Assembly (NCBI RefSeq): GCF_900101345.1
Contig: NZ_FMUX01000018.1
Coordinates: 1-64,000, forward strand
Length of the DNA: 64,000 nt
Reading direction: 5' to 3'
DNA from: Desulfoluna spongiiphila
GTDB taxonomy: Bacteria; Desulfobacterota; Desulfobacteria; Desulfobacterales; Desulfolunaceae
In this document: positions 18,681 through 27,900 of the stretch, in pieces
How the letters are laid out: each line of letters opens with the position of its first letter
How positions within the stretch are numbered: position 1 is the stretch's first letter
Program-made: the position numbers and the translations under genes
The notes under the pieces: generated by a model
What the model saw: only the letters and a program-made list of their open reading frames with translations
Told to the model about the DNA's origin: nothing
The model's database searches: none

Positions 18681-19297
18681 CGGCACACCTCCCCGTCCGC
18701 GTCCCGCAGGACCCCGTCGGCGTCAAAGGAGACCACCCGCCCGGCCACCCGGTTGAGCTGGGCCATGGCATGGCCCACCCAGATCACCGGTGCCCGGCGC
18801 TTCCGGGCATAGGCAAGGATCAGCTCCTCCACCCGGCGGGTGCTCTCTTCATCCAGATTGGCCGTGGGTTCGTCCAGGAGCAGGGCCATGGGCTCCCGAT
18901 CCAGAAGGCGCAAAAGGGACAGGCGCTGGCGCTCTCCGCTGGAGAGCCTCTTCACCGGCCAGGCGAGGACCTCCTCGCGCAGCCCCAGCACCTCAGGCCG
19001 CACCGTTTCCGGCGACAAAAAGTGTTCAGCCACCCCATCGGCCCACCAGGCACTCTCGCTGGGCAGCATGCCCACCGTCCGCCGCCACTCCGAAGCGGAC
19101 AGCGCATCGCGGGCCGTGGCCCCCAGGGTCACCTGGCCGTCGTGGGGCTCCATGTCCGCCACGGCCCGCAGGAGCGAGCTCTTGCCGATGCCCGAGGGCC
19201 CTGAGATACCCACACAGGTCCCTGCAGGGACCGTGAGCCGCACCGGCCCAAGACCACGGATTGCCAGGTCGTCAATGATGAGGTCGCCGCTCTCCAC
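18677..19297 (-). CDS. fetA: FetA-type ABC transporter ATPase
   Basis: 206 residues. Walker A is GPSGIGKSS, the signature motif is LSSGERQRLSL, Walker B is ALLLDEPTANLD, and the H-loop is VGHAM. It begins with GTG directly after the mnmG stop, with AAGGAGGG upstream, and overlaps fetB by 4 bp. It should energise the FetB permease. The compact length is normal for FetA. Confidence 0.88.
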   Translation of the reverse strand: MESGDLIIDDLAIRGLGPVRLTVPAGTCVGISGPSGIGKSSLLRAVADMEPHDGQVTLGATARDALSASEWRRTVGMLPSESAWWADGVAEHFLSPETVRPEVLGLREEVLAWPVKRLSSGERQRLSLLRLLDREPMALLLDEPTANLDEESTRRVEELILAYARKRRAPVIWVGHAMAQLNRVAGRVVSFDADGVLRDADGEVCR

Positions 19298-21172
19298 TCA
19301 CTGCCCTCCTTGCCTCTTGAGATGAATCATCAGAACCGACAAGGCCGCCGGCGTGATGCCGTCAATGCGGGAGGCCTGCCCCAGGGAGACGGGGCGCACC
19401 TCAATCAATTTGGCCCGGAGCTCGTTGGAGAGACCGTGCACGGCATCGAACGCGAAGTTCTCCGGGATGCGGATCTTCTCCAGGTGCTTGAATTTTTCTA
19501 TCTCCGCAAGCTGGCGATCGATGTACCCCTCGTACTTCACCTCGATCTCCACCTGCTTTGCCACCCGGGGTTCCACCGGAGGATCGGCCGGGGCCACAGT
19601 GTTCACCACATCGTAGCCGACCTTGGCCCGCTTGAGGATCTGGTCAAGGGGCGCGCCGGTCTTAAGGGGCGCGGAGTCGCGTTCTCCCAGATAGGCGTTG
19701 ATCTCAGCAGAGGGCTTGACCACCACCCGTCGGATTCGTCCCATCTCCCGGTCGATGGCCGCCTTACGCTCACGGACCTGCCGCACGGTGTCGTCACCGA
19801 CCAGGCCCAACTCATGGGCCATCTCGGTGAGGCGGAAGTCGGCGTTGTCCTCGCGCATCATCAGCCGGTATTCCGCCCGGGAGGTAAAGATACGGTAGGG
19901 TTCCAGGGTCCCGCGGGTGATGAGGTCGTCCACCATCACCCCCATGTAACCCTGGGATCGGTCCAGCACAAAGGGGGACCGCCCCATCACCTTCAGGGCC
20001 GCGTTGACCCCGGCCCAGAGCCCCTGAGCGGCTGCTTCCTCGTAGCCTGAGGTGCCGTTGATCTGCCCGGCCAGAAAAAGACCGTCGACCTTTCGGGTCT
20101 CCAGGGAGGGGCGCAGCTGCACCGGGTTCACGTAATCGTACTCGATGGCGTAGCCGGGCCGGATGATCTCCGCCTCCTCGAACCCCGGGATGGATCGCAC
20201 AAAGGGAATCTGGAGATCCACGGGGAGGCTGTTGCCCAGGCCGCTCACATACATTTCCCGGGTGTCGATCCCTTCGGGCTCCAGGATCACCTGATGGGAG
20301 ACCCGGTCGGGGAATTTCACGGCCTTGTCTTCAAAGGAGGGACAATACCGGGCCGACACCCCCTTGATGGTGCCGCAGTACAGGGGAGACCGGGCAAGGT
20401 TCTCCATGACCACGTTGCGGGTGGCCTCGGTGGTGTGCCCGATGAAACTCGGCAGCTGCGGCAAAGGTGCGTGGGTGGAGGAAAAGGAAAAAAAGCAGGG
20501 GGTCTCGTCAGCCCGATGCTCCTCCAGCTGAGAGTAATCAATGGTATCCCGGTGAACCCTCGGAGGGGTCCCGGTTTTCATGCGCCCCATTTCAAGACCC
20601 AGGTCTTTCATGGATGCGGCCAGGCCGTACGCGGCAAATTCTCCGGCACGCCCCGCCTTGATGGCACACTGCCCCACATGGACCAGGCCGCTTAAAAAGG
20701 TACCGGCGGCGATGACCACGGCCCCGGCCTCGTACCCGAAACCGGTCTGGTCCACCACCCCTTTGACCGCGCCCCCTTCCACCACCAGGCGCTCCACCAT
20801 CCCCTGCTTGAGGTGCAGGTTTGCCTGGCCTTCAAGGACCGCCTTCATGGTGCGATGGTAAATGTTCTTGTCGTTCTGGGTACGGGTGGAGTGGACCGCG
20901 GGCCCCTTCTTGGTGTTAAGGGTCTTGAACTGAATGGCCGAGGCGTCCGACGCCTTGCCCATCTCTCCGCCCATGGCGTCCACTTCCCGCACCAGGTGCC
21001 CCTTGGCCGTTCCGCCGATGGAGGGGCTGCACGGCATGGACGCCACCTTGTCCAGGTCTATGGCCAGAATCAGGGTGGAAAGCCCCATGCGGGCTGCGGC
21101 AAGCGCCGCTTCACACCCGGCGTGGCCACCCCCCACCACAATCACATCATATTTTCGTGTCGTTAATACCAT
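19298..21172 (-). CDS. mnmG: tRNA uridine-34 5-carboxymethylaminomethyl modification enzyme MnmG
   Basis: 624 residues, full length. The FAD-binding VVGGGHAGCEAA lies at the N-terminus, followed by PSIGGTAKGHLVREVDAMGGEM, then GQINGTSGYEEAAAQGL and the C-terminal helical tRNA-binding region ending LSNELRAKL. With MnmE it modifies the wobble uridine of several tRNAs using methylenetetrahydrofolate. mnmE is not in this window. The fetA start follows its stop with no gap. Confidence 0.97.
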   Translation of the reverse strand: MVLTTRKYDVIVVGGGHAGCEAALAAARMGLSTLILAIDLDKVASMPCSPSIGGTAKGHLVREVDAMGGEMGKASDASAIQFKTLNTKKGPAVHSTRTQNDKNIYHRTMKAVLEGQANLHLKQGMVERLVVEGGAVKGVVDQTGFGYEAGAVVIAAGTFLSGLVHVGQCAIKAGRAGEFAAYGLAASMKDLGLEMGRMKTGTPPRVHRDTIDYSQLEEHRADETPCFFSFSSTHAPLPQLPSFIGHTTEATRNVVMENLARSPLYCGTIKGVSARYCPSFEDKAVKFPDRVSHQVILEPEGIDTREMYVSGLGNSLPVDLQIPFVRSIPGFEEAEIIRPGYAIEYDYVNPVQLRPSLETRKVDGLFLAGQINGTSGYEEAAAQGLWAGVNAALKVMGRSPFVLDRSQGYMGVMVDDLITRGTLEPYRIFTSRAEYRLMMREDNADFRLTEMAHELGLVGDDTVRQVRERKAAIDREMGRIRRVVVKPSAEINAYLGERDSAPLKTGAPLDQILKRAKVGYDVVNTVAPADPPVEPRVAKQVEIEVKYEGYIDRQLAEIEKFKHLEKIRIPENFAFDAVHGLSNELRAKLIEVRPVSLGQASRIDGITPAALSVLMIHLKRQGGQ

Positions 21173-21416
21173 CTCTTGCCTGCTTGTTTATCTGCCATAA
21201 GGATCAAGCGACCGGGAATCCATTTTCATTTCGACCTCTCCGGCCGTTCGATGTATGATGGCCTCTGCCGGGGGATACGCCCCAACACAAAAAGCCGGTT
21301 TTCACCGACTGTGCTCACCGGCAGCTCCGGGGCCCTGCATGGCGCAGGCGCCCGAAACGCCATCACATTTTACGCTCATCCCCTTAGTATATTATCGGGT
21401 TTCAAGCAAGGTCAAT

Positions 21417-22361
21417 ATGAACGCAACACAGGCAAAACGATACACCGATCTCAACAGCCACCTCAAGGAACGCTTCGGCAAACGGGTGCAGAAACTCACC
21501 GTGGACGCGGGCTTCACCTGCCCCAACCGGGACGGACACAACGGCACCGGCGGGTGCATTTTCTGCAACGAAAAAGGGTCCGGCACCGGAGCCCACCTGC
21601 TGGGCACCTCCGTCTCCGACCAGATCCGGCAGGGACGCATCGCCCTTTTCAAACGGTACAAGTCAAAGCTCTTCCTCGTCTACTTCCAGGCCTACAGCAA
21701 CACCTACGCTCCGGTGAAACGACTGAAAGCCCTTTACGACGAAGCCCTGGCCTTTGACGACGTGGTGGGCCTGGCCATCGGCACCCGCCCCGACTGCGTG
21801 GACGAAGAGAAACTGGCCCTTCTGGATGCCTACTCCAAAGAGAAGCTGGTCTGGATCGAGTACGGTCTCCAGTCCGCCCACGACACCACCCTGGCCGCCA
21901 TCAACCGAGGCCATGACGTGGCCTGTTTCAAAGAGGCCGTGGCCCTCACCCGAAAAATCGCACCGGAGGTCAAAATCTGCGCCCACATCATCCTGGGACT
22001 CCCCGGGGAGACACGGGACATGATGCTGGAAGGGGCCCGGCTCCTGGCGGACCTGGGGGTCGACGGGGTAAAGATTCACCTGCTGTATGTGGTGAAAGAC
22101 ACCCCCCTGGACAACCTCTACCTGAACGGGGGCTATACCTGCATGGAGGAGGACGACTATGTGGAGACGGTATGCGATTTCCTGGAGCTGCTTCCCCCGG
22201 AGATGGTAATCCAGCGCCTCACCGGCGACCCCCACCGCGACGAACTCCGCGCACCCCAGTGGCCCCTCAAAAAAGGAACAACCCTGGCGCGCATCCAGGC
22301 AACCCTGGAAGCCCGCGGCACGACCCAGGGGTCGCGGTACATGAAAAAGCCACAGGAATAA
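21417..22361 (+). CDS. Radical SAM protein, YhcC family (TIGR01212-like)
   Basis: 314 residues from the ATG at 21417, where MNATQAKRYTDLNSHLKERFG begins the recognisable family N-terminus. The cluster-binding cysteines are in FTCPNRDG...GGCIFC, a C-x11-C-x2-C spacing of the YhcC/Elp3-like type rather than CxxxCxxC. A HIILGLPGET motif follows. It probably carries a [4Fe-4S] cluster and cleaves SAM; its substrate is unknown. It is divergent from mnmG, with a short upstream region. Confidence 0.85.
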   Translation: MNATQAKRYTDLNSHLKERFGKRVQKLTVDAGFTCPNRDGHNGTGGCIFCNEKGSGTGAHLLGTSVSDQIRQGRIALFKRYKSKLFLVYFQAYSNTYAPVKRLKALYDEALAFDDVVGLAIGTRPDCVDEEKLALLDAYSKEKLVWIEYGLQSAHDTTLAAINRGHDVACFKEAVALTRKIAPEVKICAHIILGLPGETRDMMLEGARLLADLGVDGVKIHLLYVVKDTPLDNLYLNGGYTCMEEDDYVETVCDFLELLPPEMVIQRLTGDPHRDELRAPQWPLKKGTTLARIQATLEARGTTQGSRYMKKPQE

Positions 22362-22390
22362 CGGAAAAACTATTCAACTCTTAAACATCT

Positions 22391-22562
22391 GCCTCCGGCG
22401 GCAAGGTGTGCCACCTTGAAAGCAGGGTGCGAATGCGCTTTCCCCCTCGTGCCTCGGGGAAAATCACATTCGCATTTCATTCAGGGTATGTTGGAGAAAT
22501 CTATGCAAGGCAGCTGTTTGTCAAACGTTTCAGATGCTTGCCCCCGGCAGGGCCGCCGGAGG
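22391..22562 (+). repeat. Modular hairpin repeat, copy R4
   Basis: The left end GCCTCCGGCGGC (22391-22402) is perfect; the right end is GCCGCCGGAGG with the last base changed. The left module is AAGGTG-TGC-CACCTT, the stem GCGAATG/CATTCGC, and the loop TCGTGCCTC has one substitution. The AAACTTTT dyad is partly decayed. It lies between converging genes, 30 bp after the radical SAM stop. Confidence 0.9.
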
Positions 22563-22625
22563 AATAAGCGGAATACCTCTATCGATCCTGGCGGAGGGGG
22601 GGGAGCAACGTCACAGCCTGCCCCA

Positions 22626-23642
22626 TCACAAGACGGTTTGGATTGCACCCACAATCTGATCCGTTGACGGTATCGCGCCATTTGCAGTCATCACAATGTG
22701 ATGATGGCCGTCAAGGGGGGTGTAGCGATGCGGAACCGTGGAATAGAAGATGCCGACACTGGGCGTATGGGTTGAGACGGCCACGTTCCGAACCCCTGTA
22801 TCCGGAGAAACCACAAGCCTGGCCCTGGCGATGAGATCGATGAGATCGTTCAGGGGCAAACAGGGCTGGACCGACACATTCCCTTTCCCGGTAAGATCGT
22901 CCAGAAAGTCACCTTTTTCATAGTCGTTTTGACCTTCCAGATAGATATGCCGGTAGTGGGGAAGCCTTTCGGAAGCGGTTTGAAGCACCTCTTTCATTTG
23001 TTGCTGAGGCAGTATCTTTGAGCGCATGGATGCCCCGTTAAAGTAGAGAATGGACGGGGCGGGATGGGAGGGGTCGAACAATGTCAGGTGGCTCGGATAC
23101 CCGAAATCAAGGGGGCGCGAAGGATTGTGCCCCAATAACTTGAGCATATCCAGCATGCATTCCAGCTCGGGCTGAAAATCGGAACGAAACACCGCCATGT
23201 TGTAAAGGGCCCCGTAAAAATAGGATTTGTAGGGAAACCCGAACTTCAATGTTGCCTTGCTCAACAGCGTCATCCAGCGGGAACGGCTTGTTCCGGCAAC
23301 ATCAAAAATAATATCCTGGGGAGGCAGCTGCCCGAGGTCGCGAAAACGATCCTTCAGACTCATCTGCCTCTTCTGGTCCCTGGATGCCATGATGATCGTG
23401 GCGTCGGCAAGATCGGACGGTATGCCGTATCGATAATTTGCCACACCGACCAGGGTGATCTCGGCGTTGGGGAAAAATTTTCGCGCCTCGATCAGGAAGG
23501 GCCGGACAATGACCTGGTCCCCAAGGGCGGCGTGCCGAATAACGGCAATGTGCTTTATCTTTTCTGGCGAAAACCCATGCCTTATGAATAGGCGAGCTTT
23601 TTTTGACGCATACCCACCGCGCTGAAACCATAAATGATTCAT
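22626..23642 (-). CDS. Glycosyltransferase family 9 (heptosyltransferase-like)
   Basis: 338 residues. An N-terminal Rossmann half starts with IAVIRHAALGDQVIVRPFL (GT9 R-x-x-x-LGD pattern), and the C-terminal donor half carries LVVSPDTGVRNVAVSTHTPSVGIFYSTVPHRYTP, the GT9 SPDTG...HLA-like region. GT9 enzymes add heptose or related sugars to the lipopolysaccharide core. There is no LPS cluster around it. Upstream lies a long gene-free, lower-GC region. Confidence 0.8.
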   Translation of the reverse strand: MNHLWFQRGGYASKKARLFIRHGFSPEKIKHIAVIRHAALGDQVIVRPFLIEARKFFPNAEITLVGVANYRYGIPSDLADATIIMASRDQKRQMSLKDRFRDLGQLPPQDIIFDVAGTSRSRWMTLLSKATLKFGFPYKSYFYGALYNMAVFRSDFQPELECMLDMLKLLGHNPSRPLDFGYPSHLTLFDPSHPAPSILYFNGASMRSKILPQQQMKEVLQTASERLPHYRHIYLEGQNDYEKGDFLDDLTGKGNVSVQPCLPLNDLIDLIARARLVVSPDTGVRNVAVSTHTPSVGIFYSTVPHRYTPLDGHHHIVMTANGAIPSTDQIVGAIQTVL

Positions 23643-24331
23643 GTCGAATTACCCAATGCACGTATCAATCACAACCGTTTAACACAACAGCTTCCGATAT
23701 GGATACATCACACCAAACCAACTGCGGGCGGATTTCACCCGAACACCACACAAAACATTGATAACAGCGAAAAACACAAAGCGCAAGACATTCAACAAGC
23801 AGTGCTTGAAGGGAAAAGATGGTGCTGCGTATTGTCGGACTTTATGTCACCACACCCATAAAATCCGACAATACGTGCCAGAAGGGAATTCCTGAGAAGG
23901 GAAAAGAAAGGGTCAGGAGCTGCGTACCTGACAATTTTCCGTTGCGTGCCTTAAGCACCGGTCACGGGCAGCAGGTGGGCCATTTGTCGGCGGGTGCGCC
24001 AGGGCGACACCACAAAAGCAAAACTAAGTTCGCTTCAGGATACACCCCATCGCTTTGTTGGAGATTATAGGTAGGCGCCTTGGCTTTGTATATAGAGTAA
24101 TGCATTCATTTACCTAGGGGATCCCCCCAGCCTGCCTCTTTGACTGCTGAGAGGCCTGAAAATAAAGCATACCAAACGCCCCAGAAACTTGAAATTCCCA
24201 GAGCCCCACCTTTACTACCCTTTGGTCAGCATAAAATCACCCACCACCAAACAGGCCGAACCGAACCCGAGACAAAAAGGAAAATCCCCCTGTCCCGGGC
24301 AAGTCATTGGCCCACCCCTTGTCGCCCGGGA
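23643..24331. other. Gene-free, lower-GC region with two hairpins
   Basis: About 690 bp between the GT9 and NAD synthetase genes. Base composition drops visibly below the neighbours. Short frames here lack plausible starts or recognisable sequence. It holds a long imperfect hairpin at 23828-23875, a smaller one at 23912-23932 (GTCAGG/CCTGAC) and the palindrome GGGGATCCCC at 24117-24126. It looks like the residue of a decayed mobile element. Confidence 0.55.
23828..23875. repeat. Long imperfect hairpin
   Basis: CGTATTGTCGGA (23828-23839) pairs perfectly with TCCGACAATACG (23864-23875). After one mismatch TTTATG pairs with CATAAA, leaving a 10-nt loop, so the stem totals 18 pairs. No T-run follows on either strand, so it is not a standard terminator. 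A transposon end or regulatory RNA hairpin are possibilities. Confidence 0.7.
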
Positions 24332-25972
24332 TCAAATCCGCTTGGCGATGGGGTAACGCCGCCCGCTTCCGAAGGCCTTGGCCGTGACGCGAAGCCCCGG
24401 GGCCGCCTGCTGGCGTTTGTATTCGTTGATCTCCACCCGCCTCACCACATCGGCCACCACGGCCGGGTCGTACCCCATGGCCTCGATTTCCGCGGGAGCC
24501 TTCACCTCCTCCACATAGGCGTGCAAAATGGCGTCCAGGACCTCATAGGGGGGCAGCTCATCCTGATCGGACTGGTCGGGCCTGAGCTCCGCCGAGGGCA
24601 CCTTGTCGATGATCCGCTGGGGAATCACCTCCCCATGGCGGTTCACGTGCCGGGAAATGTCCCACACCAGTGTTTTGGGCACATCGGAGATGACCGCCAG
24701 GCCACCGTTCATGTCCCCGTAAAGGGTACAGTACCCCACGGCCAGCTCGGACTTGTTGCCGGTGGTGAGCACCAGGGCCCCGGTCTTGTTGGAGAGGGCC
24801 ATGAGCAGGGTGCCCCGCACACGGGCCTGGATGTTCTGTTCGGTGACCCCGTGTTCCTCCCGGCAAAACACATCCGAAGCCCCGAGAAACGCATCAAACA
24901 TGGGGGCGATGGGCACCACCTGGTATGCCATGCCGAGATTTTCCGCCAGGGCCCGGGTGTCTTCATCGTTGTCCGAGGAGGTGTACTCCGACGGCATGAA
25001 GATGGCCGAAACGTTTTCAGCCCCTAAGGCATCGGCAGCAACGGCTGCGGTCAGGGCTGAGTCAATCCCCCCGGAGAGCCCGATGACCACCTTTTTAAAA
25101 CCGCACTTGGTCACATAGTCACGGGTCCCCATGACCAGGGCTCGGTACACCTCGTCCTCCACGCAGGAGGGGGCCTCGGCAATGCGCTGGGGGCTCTTCT
25201 CCATGGGCTCGAACACCAGGAGGTCCTCCTCGAACGAGGCGGCGCGGGCCGCCAGGGTGCCGTCGTTGTGGAACCCCAGGCTCGCCCCGTCAAACAGCAG
25301 GTGGTCGTTGCCCCCCACCTGGTTGACGTAACAGACAGGCACCTTGTACCGGCGGGCCACCGATGAGATGAGCGTCTCACGGAACGCAGGCTTGCCTGCG
25401 TTGAAAGGAGACGCCGAGATGTTGATCAGGAGCTCGGCCCCCTTTTCGCAGAGGTCGGCCACGGGATCCACGCGATACTTCCGGGAGGAAAACACCTCCT
25501 TGTCGTTCCACATGTCCTCACAGATGGTAATGCCCAGGCGGACCCCGTTCCACATGACGGGAAGGGATTCACTGCCCGGCTCAAAATACCGGCGCTCATC
25601 AAACACATCGTAGGTGGGCAGCAACCGCTTCCGGACCTTGTGGAGCACCCGCCCGTCCTCAAAGAGAAGGGCCGCGTTGTACAGGTTGTTCTCGCCGGGT
25701 TCGCCGTTTCTCTCCACGTACCCGAGAAGCACGGCAATGCCCTGAACCCGTTCCATGAGACGCTCCACGGCATCCAGATTGTCCGCAATAAAAGACCGCC
25801 GCTCCAGAAGGTCGCGCGGCGGGTACCCGCTCACGGCAAGCTCCGGAAAAACCACCAGTCGGCACCCGGCCTCACGGGCCTTGGCCGCAGCCGCTTCCAT
25901 CTTGCGGCAATTGCCCTCAAAATCTCCGATGATCGGATTGATCTGCCCTGCTGCTATTCTCACCATATTCAT
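24332..25972 (-). CDS. nadE: Glutamine-dependent NAD+ synthetase
   Basis: 546 residues with two domains. The N-terminal nitrilase-fold glutaminase has Glu in VVFPELAVSGYP, Lys in KRLLPTYDVFDERRYF and Cys in ICEDMW; the C-terminal ammonia-dependent synthetase has the PP-loop GLSGGIDSAL. It makes NAD from nicotinic acid adenine dinucleotide, ATP and glutamine. Either of two adjacent ATG codons (25972 or 25966) may start it. It stands alone. Confidence 0.95.
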   Translation of the reverse strand: MNMVRIAAGQINPIIGDFEGNCRKMEAAAAKAREAGCRLVVFPELAVSGYPPRDLLERRSFIADNLDAVERLMERVQGIAVLLGYVERNGEPGENNLYNAALLFEDGRVLHKVRKRLLPTYDVFDERRYFEPGSESLPVMWNGVRLGITICEDMWNDKEVFSSRKYRVDPVADLCEKGAELLINISASPFNAGKPAFRETLISSVARRYKVPVCYVNQVGGNDHLLFDGASLGFHNDGTLAARAASFEEDLLVFEPMEKSPQRIAEAPSCVEDEVYRALVMGTRDYVTKCGFKKVVIGLSGGIDSALTAAVAADALGAENVSAIFMPSEYTSSDNDEDTRALAENLGMAYQVVPIAPMFDAFLGASDVFCREEHGVTEQNIQARVRGTLLMALSNKTGALVLTTGNKSELAVGYCTLYGDMNGGLAVISDVPKTLVWDISRHVNRHGEVIPQRIIDKVPSAELRPDQSDQDELPPYEVLDAILHAYVEEVKAPAEIEAMGYDPAVVADVVRRVEINEYKRQQAAPGLRVTAKAFGSGRRYPIAKRI

Positions 25973-26217
25973 GCATCCGTGCTTGTTCCGCTTTACCAGT
26001 CACACCCCGCCGTTGCAGAGCACCTATCCAACTGAATTTCCGACACATTTTTCAAGCGCCCTCGTTCATATCCCGGATAGTATCCCACCGCGTCATCGCG
26101 GTCAAACCCTATTCATACCAAGGGCTTGTTCCATGCACACCGGGGTATCTTTCCCAGGCGGGGTGTGCTATAGTCTCCAGCCGGTAATTCTTTCATGCAA
26201 GAGGCCGTATTTTATAA

Positions 26218-26239
26218 AAAAAGGAGCCCCAAGGGCTCC
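26218..26239 (-). terminator. Intrinsic terminator on the minus strand
   Basis: GGAGCCC-NNN-GGGCTCC is followed on the minus strand by seven T's and TATAAAA. It sits upstream of nadE and opposite the start of the small membrane-protein pair, so it would stop leftward transcription entering the nadE promoter region. The nearest minus-strand gene to its right ends about 700 bp away. Confidence 0.75.
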
Positions 26240-26259
26240 AAAACATCGACAGAGACTTC

Positions 26260-26490
26260 ATGCACACCACAGCCCATCGTTTAAAATCAACAGCCATGGC
26301 CGTTACCGCCGGACTCCTTCTCCTTGCCGGGGCAAGCACCCTTATTCCCTGGACACAGGCCTCCGAGGCCAATGTCATCGGCTACCGATCCCTCTGCTCT
26401 TTTGCCCCCTTCTCCACCCTCATCTGCCTCATGGGAGCCAACGTCCTGCTGACCCTTCGAAAACGACTGACCCAGGTGCCAGAGGAGTAG
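26260..26490 (+). CDS. Small membrane protein, unknown (first of a pair)
   Basis: 76 residues with two predicted membrane helices (about AMAVTAGLLLLAGASTLIPW and FSTLICLMGANVLLTL) and a basic cytosolic tail RKRLTQ. I recognise no family. It ends only 2 bp before the next small gene, whose GAGGAG ribosome-binding site lies in this gene's last codons; that coupling is the best evidence that both are real. The ribosome-binding site before this gene's own ATG is weak. Confidence 0.55.
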   Translation: MHTTAHRLKSTAMAVTAGLLLLAGASTLIPWTQASEANVIGYRSLCSFAPFSTLICLMGANVLLTLRKRLTQVPEE

Positions 26491-26492
26491 GT

Positions 26493-26675
26493 GTGCAAAA
26501 AATCATCCGACTCTGCCTCATCGGGTCCCTCCACGCCACCTGCTACCTGTGGCTGATCCCCAGGGTGATCCTCCCCCGCTTCGGCTCCACCGGCTCCAAA
26601 GTCGCCGTGGCTTGCGTGGTGACCCTCTCGCTGATCCTGGTCACCCTCATGTTCCGGAAGAAAAAACAGCCGTAG
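26493..26675 (+). CDS. Small membrane protein, unknown (second of a pair)
   Basis: 60 residues from GTG at 26493, with GAGGAG 6-11 nt upstream. There are two hydrophobic segments (LCLIGSLHATCYLWLI and VAVACVVTLSLILVTLMF) and a strongly basic tail RKKKQP, the look of a small inner-membrane protein obeying the positive-inside rule. It is translationally coupled to the gene before it, and a hairpin repeat begins 17 bp after its stop. No known family is recognised. Confidence 0.55.
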   Translation: MQKIIRLCLIGSLHATCYLWLIPRVILPRFGSTGSKVAVACVVTLSLILVTLMFRKKKQP

Positions 26676-26691
26676 AAAAAAACAAAAACAT

Positions 26692-26905
26692 GCCTCCGGC
26701 GGCAAGGTGAGCCACCTTGAAAGCGGGTTGCCGCAGCGCTTTACCCCTCGTTCCTCGGGGTAAATCACAGCGGCATTCAGGGTTGGCCTGTGCATTTATT
26801 TTGGGGTAACGCCTTAGCTGTTCAGCTTACCTCCGCACGTCAGTTCTTTTAATCCTGTTTATCAAACTTTTCAAAAGCTTGGACACCGGCAGGGCCACCG
26901 GAGGC
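26692..26905 (+). repeat. Modular hairpin repeat, copy R5
   Basis: Ends are GCCTCCGGCGGC (26692-26703) and GCCACCGGAGGC (one change). The left module is AAGGTG-AGC-CACCTT. The central stem is TGCCGC/GCGGCA with inner TTTACCCC/GGGGTAAA and loop TCGTTCCTC. Its stem is quite different in sequence from other copies but equally well paired. It is longer than most (214 bp) because of an insert before the right module. Confidence 0.9.
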
Positions 26906-26939
26906 TTTTTCCTTGCCCTTTGGCAACAAAACACAGGCG

Positions 26940-27773
26940 TTAAAACTCTTCCAGCTCCGTGCGGATCGTATTGCGCACCCGGTTGACGATGGCCCCCAGC
27001 TCGCCCCTGCCGTAGGCCGTGACATCAACAGGGTCGTGGATGACAAGGGAAACACCCCCGGGCATCAGCTCCGTGCTCCCCTTGGGAAGAATCCTGCGGG
27101 TCCCTTTGATGGTCACCGGGAGGATGGGCAGGCCCAGGTCATGGGCAAACCGAAAGGCTCCTTTCTTAAAGGGTTTGAGACTTCCGTCATCGCTTCGGGT
27201 CCCCTCGGGAAAGAAGATGACGGAGGTGCCGCCCCGGACCTTTTCCCGGGCATGGTTGAGGGTGTCAACGGCCTTTGCGCTGTCCCCCCGATCAATAAAG
27301 ATATGCCCCATGCTCTTGCAGACCCAGCCGATGAGGGGCACCTTCTCCAACTCTTTTTTCATCACCCACTTGATGTCCAGGCCCAGCCAGCCATAGAGCA
27401 CATAGATGTCGTAGTGGCTCAGGTGATTGGCCACCACCACATAGGAGGACCCCTCCCGTATCTTCTCCCGTCCGCTGACGTCCACCCACATGGGGGTTAC
27501 AAAGCTGTTGACCCGGGCCCAGAAGGCAGCAATGGTTTTCGACGCGACATTGGGGGAGACGGTGACAGAGAGAAGCACGGCCATCGGGGCCAGCACCAGG
27601 GTGGAGAGCCCCAGAAACGGTGCCACCACAAGCCAGCGATAGGGCCAGTACACGAAGCGCCCGAAGCGACCCCACACCCGGTCCCACGCGCACTCCACAT
27701 TGCCGCCCAACTCCTCTGCGTATCGCCTGAGGTAGGCTTCCACACTGTTTTTTGTCCCGTTGCCAGATGCCAT
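26940..27773 (-). CDS. 1-acyl-sn-glycerol-3-phosphate acyltransferase family protein
   Basis: 277 residues from the ATG at 27773, with a GGGAGAG box upstream. The acyltransferase catalytic motif is NHLSHYD (H-x4-D) and the substrate-binding motif is FPEGTRS, preceded by N-terminal hydrophobic segments. It would transfer acyl chains to lysophosphatidate or a similar acceptor at the inner membrane. It stands alone; its 3' end faces copy R5. Confidence 0.88.
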   Translation of the reverse strand: MASGNGTKNSVEAYLRRYAEELGGNVECAWDRVWGRFGRFVYWPYRWLVVAPFLGLSTLVLAPMAVLLSVTVSPNVASKTIAAFWARVNSFVTPMWVDVSGREKIREGSSYVVVANHLSHYDIYVLYGWLGLDIKWVMKKELEKVPLIGWVCKSMGHIFIDRGDSAKAVDTLNHAREKVRGGTSVIFFPEGTRSDDGSLKPFKKGAFRFAHDLGLPILPVTIKGTRRILPKGSTELMPGGVSLVIHDPVDVTAYGRGELGAIVNRVRNTIRTELEEF

Positions 27774-27900
27774 CGTTTCTCTCCCGACGGGGGGACCCGC
27801 CACAGAATAATCATTGGTAATAAGGAAACGGTATGCCCATTTCCGTAATCTTAGTTTTCTAAAAGCAAAAATATATTGGGAAAGGTGGCCGGGCTCCGCC

